A stretch of DNA of 9,481 bases from Nitrososphaerota archaeon (GTDB lineage: Archaea > Thermoproteota > Nitrososphaeria > Nitrososphaerales > CADDZS01). The stretch covers positions 1 through 9,481 of the forward strand of contig JAPCJU010000030.1 in the NCBI GenBank assembly GCA_027886795.1, in the 5' to 3' direction. Positions 6,624-9,481 of this stretch are shown in pieces (positions within the stretch are counted from its first letter, which is position 1; each line of letters opens with the position of its first letter). The position numbers and the translations under genes are program-made. A model generated the notes under the pieces. It did not search any database and was not told the origin of the DNA. It worked only from the letters and a program-made list of their open reading frames with translations.

Positions 6624-6645
6624 GGTATATATTCCTAGAATATCG
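6624..6645 (-). promoter_or_regulatory. Promoter of the leftward propeller gene: CGATATTC element plus TATA box
   Basis: On the minus strand, CGATATTC (6645-6638) is followed by TAGGA and TATATA (6631-6626). The TATA begins 14 nt after the start of CGATATTC, exactly as in the rightward paralogue. An archaeal box A places transcription start about 25-28 nt downstream, near 6600. This lies after the ATG at 6615 and just before the GTG/ATG at 6591/6588. The element is therefore used here to choose the start of the gene. Confidence 0.5.
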
Positions 6646-6784
6646 TTAATCGAGACGACTCCGTTTGAGATATGATTTATTTTTTCCCTGATTGAGTTCC
6701 GGTCATTTCCAAAAGACCGCCGAAGTTTTTAGTTATTCATTACCATGGATGATTTATCTTTCTCCTTAGTGCATCTATTTCCGA

Positions 6785-6817
6785 AATATCGATTTGCGAT
6801 ATTCCCAGGATAAATAG
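6785..6817 (+). promoter_or_regulatory. Promoter of the rightward propeller gene: inverted repeat, CGATATTC element and TATA box
   Basis: A perfect 7-bp inverted repeat AATATCG / CGATATT with a 5-nt loop occupies 6785-6803. Its right arm is part of CGATATTC (6797-6804), followed by CCAGGA and box A TAAATA (6811-6816). The ATG at 6843 lies about 29 nt after the box centre, so the transcript should be leaderless or nearly so. The inverted repeat placed directly upstream of box A is a plausible site for a dimeric regulator. Confidence 0.5.
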
Positions 6818-6842
6818 ACCTGGAATCCATATTTGGGGAGAC

Positions 6843-8276
6843 ATGCCCATCTCCGACGCTAGATTTTTCGAAAATGATACGAAGAAAAAAATTCTATTGT
6901 TCTCCAGTTTCACACTTGCCCTAATTCTCTTGAGTAATTCTTTTCCAATTTCTGTCGTTGGTGCCACGACTTCTCCAGTATTCGGTTCAGCGATCAACCT
7001 GAGCAATGATTTGGGAATCGCAAAAGATGCCGCGATTTCAAACAACGGACAAAACGTCTACGTCGCGTGGACTGAAGGAAGTAAAGGGATCCTATTCAGG
7101 ATGAGTCCGGACGGAGGAGCAACATGGGTGCCTCCTACGAGCAAGCCAGCTTTGAAACTCGGCCCAAACGGAGGTGTTGCTCAGTTCCCGGTAATGTTCA
7201 CGCAATTCCAGAATGTGTCTAAAGGTGATGTCTACGTAACTTGGGCTCAAACCGTCACCCAGTTGAACGGATCGAAGATACTGCAGATATTTGTCGCCGC
7301 AAGCACAAACAACGGAACGAGTTTTACCCGAACTCTACTCAGTCACAATTCGACTCATAGCCAAATCACACCAGCTATAGCAGCTTCAGGAAATGACGTG
7401 TATGTGGCTTGGTTCTCAGGCAACACAGCTACCCTTAATGGATCTGATTATGTCACCTCTTCGAAAGATAATGGAGCTACCTGGGGTGCGCCAGTAGACG
7501 TAGTGCCCTCAGAGCGTGGAGGGGAAGTGCAAATTGTGGCTTCCGGTTCGAATGCATACTTTGTAGGAGATGGAATCTTTTTCTCTGCAACTTACAACAA
7601 CGGCAATTCTTGGACTCATTCATATCAACTCTACGTAGCTCCGCCTCGCACCAGTACATCTTTCTATTATGGTCGGGAGCCGTGGATTGCCGCAAATGGT
7701 AGCAACGTCTACGTAACTTGGGAAGCAAACAGCACGATGGCTGGCATAAGCTACCATGATCAGTCGGAAACTAGCATTGATGGGGGGCTCACCTGGGGTG
7801 CGATTCAGAATGTTACCGATCCTCTAAAGGACAATTGGGAACCGGAAAATGCAGCTTATGGTTCCAATGTCTTTCTTACCTTCCATTCCCTGAAGAATCA
7901 GGGAATCTATGTTACATCTGCAACAGGGGTTTCTTCGAACACTCCGACGTGGGGCGCAACAACGCTGCTCAGCCCAACGGGTCTCAAGAGCTCCTTTGGC
8001 CACATCTTCACATCTGACGGGGTCAACGTTTTCGTAATGTGGGGGCAGCAGATATCTTCCGGATCATCAACTTGGAACGCATATGTCTCCTATAGCGCCG
8101 ACAGTGGTAGCAGCTGGAGCAGTTCTCCGATTGATATCAGCAACAATGCAGTGGGTGTGGCTGCGGGAAATAATGATGTGACACTGTTTGGATTGTCGAG
8201 TAACGGTGCTCACTGCTTTGCTGCATGGACGTATACGAATGCTGGTCTATCTCAGATCTATTTCGCTGCGTCTTAG
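6843..8276 (+). CDS. Secreted Asp-box beta-propeller protein (BNR/sialidase-like fold), rightward paralogue
   Basis: A 477-residue exported protein. The signal peptide has a KKK n-region (residues 14-16), a hydrophobic core at 17-35 and likely cleavage after VVGA (38-41). Asp-box motifs are SPDGGATW (88), STNNGTSF (154), SKDNGATW (207), a YNNGNSW (251), SIDGGLTW (311) and SADSGSSW (418), with a degenerate blade near 357-370, so six or seven blades. VYVAW/VYVTW strands recur before the boxes. It has many N-x-S/T sequons, unlike its leftward paralogue, so it is probably glycosylated outside the cell. The C-terminus (SSNGAH, then AAW) matches the paralogue. The FRIP position reads FRMS and no sialidase active site is evident; carbohydrate or surface binding is more likely than hydrolysis. 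The ATG is supported by a box A about 29 nt upstream; GGGGAG ends only 2 nt before it. Confidence 0.9.
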   Translation: MPISDARFFENDTKKKILLFSSFTLALILLSNSFPISVVGATTSPVFGSAINLSNDLGIAKDAAISNNGQNVYVAWTEGSKGILFRMSPDGGATWVPPTSKPALKLGPNGGVAQFPVMFTQFQNVSKGDVYVTWAQTVTQLNGSKILQIFVAASTNNGTSFTRTLLSHNSTHSQITPAIAASGNDVYVAWFSGNTATLNGSDYVTSSKDNGATWGAPVDVVPSERGGEVQIVASGSNAYFVGDGIFFSATYNNGNSWTHSYQLYVAPPRTSTSFYYGREPWIAANGSNVYVTWEANSTMAGISYHDQSETSIDGGLTWGAIQNVTDPLKDNWEPENAAYGSNVFLTFHSLKNQGIYVTSATGVSSNTPTWGATTLLSPTGLKSSFGHIFTSDGVNVFVMWGQQISSGSSTWNAYVSYSADSGSSWSSSPIDISNNAVGVAAGNNDVTLFGLSSNGAHCFAAWTYTNAGLSQIYFAAS

Positions 8277-8305
8277 ACGAATCCCTTTGGTTCCCGAACG
8301 ACCAG

Positions 8306-8358
8306 CAAGTAATGGACTCTTGATGTAAGGGTTCATCGACTTGTCTTAATTTGTTCTC
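8306..8358 (+). terminator. Long hairpin followed by a T-rich tract, downstream of the propeller gene
   Basis: ATGGACTCTT (8312-8321) pairs with AAGGGTTCAT (8327-8336) over ten positions with two G-U pairs, around a 5-nt loop GATGT. An outer 5-bp stem CAAGT (8306-8310) / ACTTG (8339-8343) continues it across a small 1x2 internal loop. A T-rich run (TCTTAATTTGTTCTC, 8344-8358) follows immediately. The position, 30 nt after the stop codon at 8276, fits a transcript end. An RNA-processing or sRNA role is also possible, since archaeal termination usually needs only the T-tract. Confidence 0.55.
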
Positions 8359-8437
8359 AACTGACAATAGAATACATAGAAAAACAACTTCTTCGATTGC
8401 CTGAAAACCAATTCAAGACGCTTAATATCTCGGAGAC

Positions 8438-8457
8438 CGATATATCTCGCCTTTATA
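8438..8457 (+). promoter_or_regulatory. CGATAT element and TATA box upstream of the small gene at 8483
   Basis: CGATAT (8438-8443) is followed by TTTATA (8452-8457) starting 14 nt later, the same offset as at both propeller promoters. The ATG at 8483 is 28 nt after the centre of the box, the spacing expected for a leaderless archaeal transcript. Confidence 0.45.
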
Positions 8458-8482
8458 GTACTTAGGCTTCGAAAAAACCGCA

Positions 8483-8674
8483 ATGAGCACGGAAGTGAAG
8501 GGCGGGAGCTTTACAGAATGTTGTGGTATAGCGAGTTTCATTTTTGAATTCATGTCGCTCGGATTCAAATCAGGCGATCTGGTCTTTCCAGCAAGCATCT
8601 CCGGATCATTCGAAACTGTAACTATGGCATTAGCAAACATATTTAATACTACTATGATAGTAGATAGATTTTAA
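8483..8674 (+). CDS. Small hypothetical protein of 63 residues
   Basis: An ATG frame ending at TAA 8672-8674. I do not recognise the family. The product starts polar (MSTEVKGGSF), has a Cys pair at 13-14 and is moderately hydrophobic from there (residues 15-27 and 33-53). It ends with Arg-Phe and has no clear signal peptide. The main support is the promoter: TTTATA centred 28 nt before the ATG, with the CGATAT element seen at the neighbouring secreted-protein genes. Against it, the length is short and a minus-strand frame of similar size (8422-8640) covers the same bases. The last 26 bases contain a palindrome and the possible box A of the next gene. Confidence 0.35.
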   Translation: MSTEVKGGSFTECCGIASFIFEFMSLGFKSGDLVFPASISGSFETVTMALANIFNTTMIVDRF

Positions 8675-8675
8675 A
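8649..8675 (+). promoter_or_regulatory. Palindrome and possible box A in front of the phosphoesterase gene
   Basis: CTACTAT, a central G, and ATAGTAG (8649-8663) form a perfect dyad with 7-bp arms. Five nt later comes TTTTAAA (8669-8675), whose centre is 26 nt before the GTG at 8698. The spacing suits an archaeal box A with a regulator site just upstream. The site overlaps the end of the small frame at 8483-8674. Phosphate-dependent control would be a natural guess for a phosphatase gene, but nothing in the sequence identifies the regulator. Confidence 0.4.
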
Positions 8676-8697
8676 CTCTGAAATTCATTCCATTCTG

Positions 8698-9481
8698 GTG
8701 TGGGAAATAACGAAGAAAAACAGAATATTGCTCAACGCAGCAATGATGCTGTGTATTTTTCTTTTATCGGGCACAATTTTTTCCTTCGGGGCGAGCTCCA
8801 TAACTACTCAAAACACTAGCAAGATTCAACACATTATTTTCATTCTTCAGGAGAATCATTCTTTCGATAATTATTTCGGAACCTATCCCGGGGCTAACGG
8901 CCTGAGCAACGCTACGCTCTGCTGTCCAACGACGCTGAATGGACCTTCGTCTTCTTTGATTCAGCCATTTCATCTCAACGTATCTCAACCGGTGTACATA
9001 GTGGGAGACGAGCTCCCCCCGGGGCAGATGTACCCGGACTCAAATCCTATCTCTCGGGATTCCGCGCAGAATAGCAGCAACACAACCGAAGTCGTGCCGT
9101 TTCTGATATCGACGGAATCGGCGCAGGATCTCTTGCACTCGTGGGTTGCATCTCACATTGATTGGAACAATGGCACGATGAACGGCTTCATTGTGGGAGA
9201 GAACAATACTATGACGATGGGTTACTACAATAGAACCGACATTCCCTATTACTGGGACTATGCCAACAATTTCGTGCTGGATGACAATTTCTATTCATCG
9301 CTCATGGGCGCGAGCTTCCCCAATCATCTGTACATGGTGTCGGGTACTTCAGGCGGAATCACTACCAATCCGAAGAGTTCCGGACCAGATTATCAACTCA
9401 CGCAAAACTTCAATCTTACATTCGCGAATATGGCGCAAGAACTTTCCATGAATGGAATTTCATGGAAATGGTACACCGGAC
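8698..9481 (+). CDS. Secreted phosphoesterase of the phospholipase C / acid phosphatase (AcpA) family, N-terminal part
   Basis: 261 codons are present and the frame leaves the window on the right. The protein hydrolyses phosphomonoesters or phosphodiesters outside the membrane. The start is taken as GTG 8698, giving a signal peptide with basic KKNR (6-9) and a hydrophobic core to about residue 32. ATGs at 8743 and 8746 would lose the basic end. The family's opening motif is QENHSFDNYFG (51-61); Glu52-Asn53 match the metal ligands of AcpA and PlcH. DDNFYSS (195-201) precedes GASFPNHLY (204-212), where Ser206 occupies the nucleophile position (Ser in AcpA, Thr in PlcH). At least eight N-x-S/T sequons suggest glycosylation. 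The later Asp/His metal ligands lie beyond the window edge, so substrate class cannot be told. No Shine-Dalgarno is seen, consistent with a leaderless transcript from TTTTAAA at 8669. Confidence 0.9.
   Translation, partial: MWEITKKNRILLNAAMMLCIFLLSGTIFSFGASSITTQNTSKIQHIIFILQENHSFDNYFGTYPGANGLSNATLCCPTTLNGPSSSLIQPFHLNVSQPVYIVGDELPPGQMYPDSNPISRDSAQNSSNTTEVVPFLISTESAQDLLHSWVASHIDWNNGTMNGFIVGENNTMTMGYYNRTDIPYYWDYANNFVLDDNFYSSLMGASFPNHLYMVSGTSGGITTNPKSSGPDYQLTQNFNLTFANMAQELSMNGISWKWYTG

Noticed and set aside
6700..6719. CGGTC...GACCG inverted repeat between the divergent propeller genes
   Set aside because: Only 5-bp arms with a 10-nt spacer and not placed at either box A; it can easily arise by chance.
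8422..8640. Minus-strand frame of 72 codons opposite the small gene at 8483
   Set aside because: No promoter element is seen for it, while the plus frame has a box A at the leaderless distance. Neither product has a known domain, so the plus frame is preferred, weakly.
1..9481. CRISPR array, tRNA/rRNA genes, insertion sequence or c-type haem motif
   Set aside because: No regular repeat-spacer pattern, RNA-gene signature, transposase domain with terminal repeats, or CxxCH in a real reading frame was seen.

Overview
The window reads as chromosomal DNA from an aerobic or facultatively respiring archaeon. The evidence is a Rieske/cytochrome b operon of archaeal style with no c-type haem motif, several ATG genes sitting about 26-30 nt behind a TATA (box A) element as in leaderless archaeal transcripts, TTG and GTG starts, and secreted Asp-box propeller proteins rich in N-x-S/T sequons. 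A Nitrososphaeria (Thaumarchaeota)-like or Thermoplasmatota-like soil or acid lineage would fit, but this is inference and no marker gene is present.

Layout. (1) Bases 1-664 hold no secure gene: a possible C-terminal gene fragment at the left edge, a minus-strand reading frame broken by one amber codon, and some short repeats. (2) Bases 665-5331 are one dense plus-strand operon of seven genes: three related small-to-medium integral membrane proteins, a two-helix protein with a Ser/Thr-rich loop, a Rieske Fe-S protein, a full-length cytochrome b, and a three-helix small protein. Spacings are 3-17 nt or 4-nt overlaps, which implies co-translation and a common complex. I interpret it as a complex III-like quinol oxidoreductase with unusual accessory membrane subunits. 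(3) Bases 5371-8276 hold two divergently transcribed, paralogous, secreted Asp-box (BNR/sialidase-fold) beta-propellers sharing a 227-254 bp promoter region; the rightward one ends at a strong hairpin terminator. (4) Bases 8277-8697 hold a possible 63-residue gene with a well-placed TATA box, and a palindrome. (5) From 8698 to the right edge runs the N-terminal part of a secreted phosphoesterase of the phospholipase C/acid phosphatase AcpA family.

How it works together. The operon would pass quinol electrons via cytochrome b and Rieske to an acceptor encoded elsewhere. The cytochrome b has Lys where the second ligand of one haem should be His, and the three upstream genes contain four copies of a four-helix module with an invariant His. 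These two observations make the complex the most interesting thing here. The right half is an extracytoplasmic set (propellers and phosphoesterase) in which three promoters share the same CGATAT element at a fixed distance from the TATA box, suggesting co-regulation.
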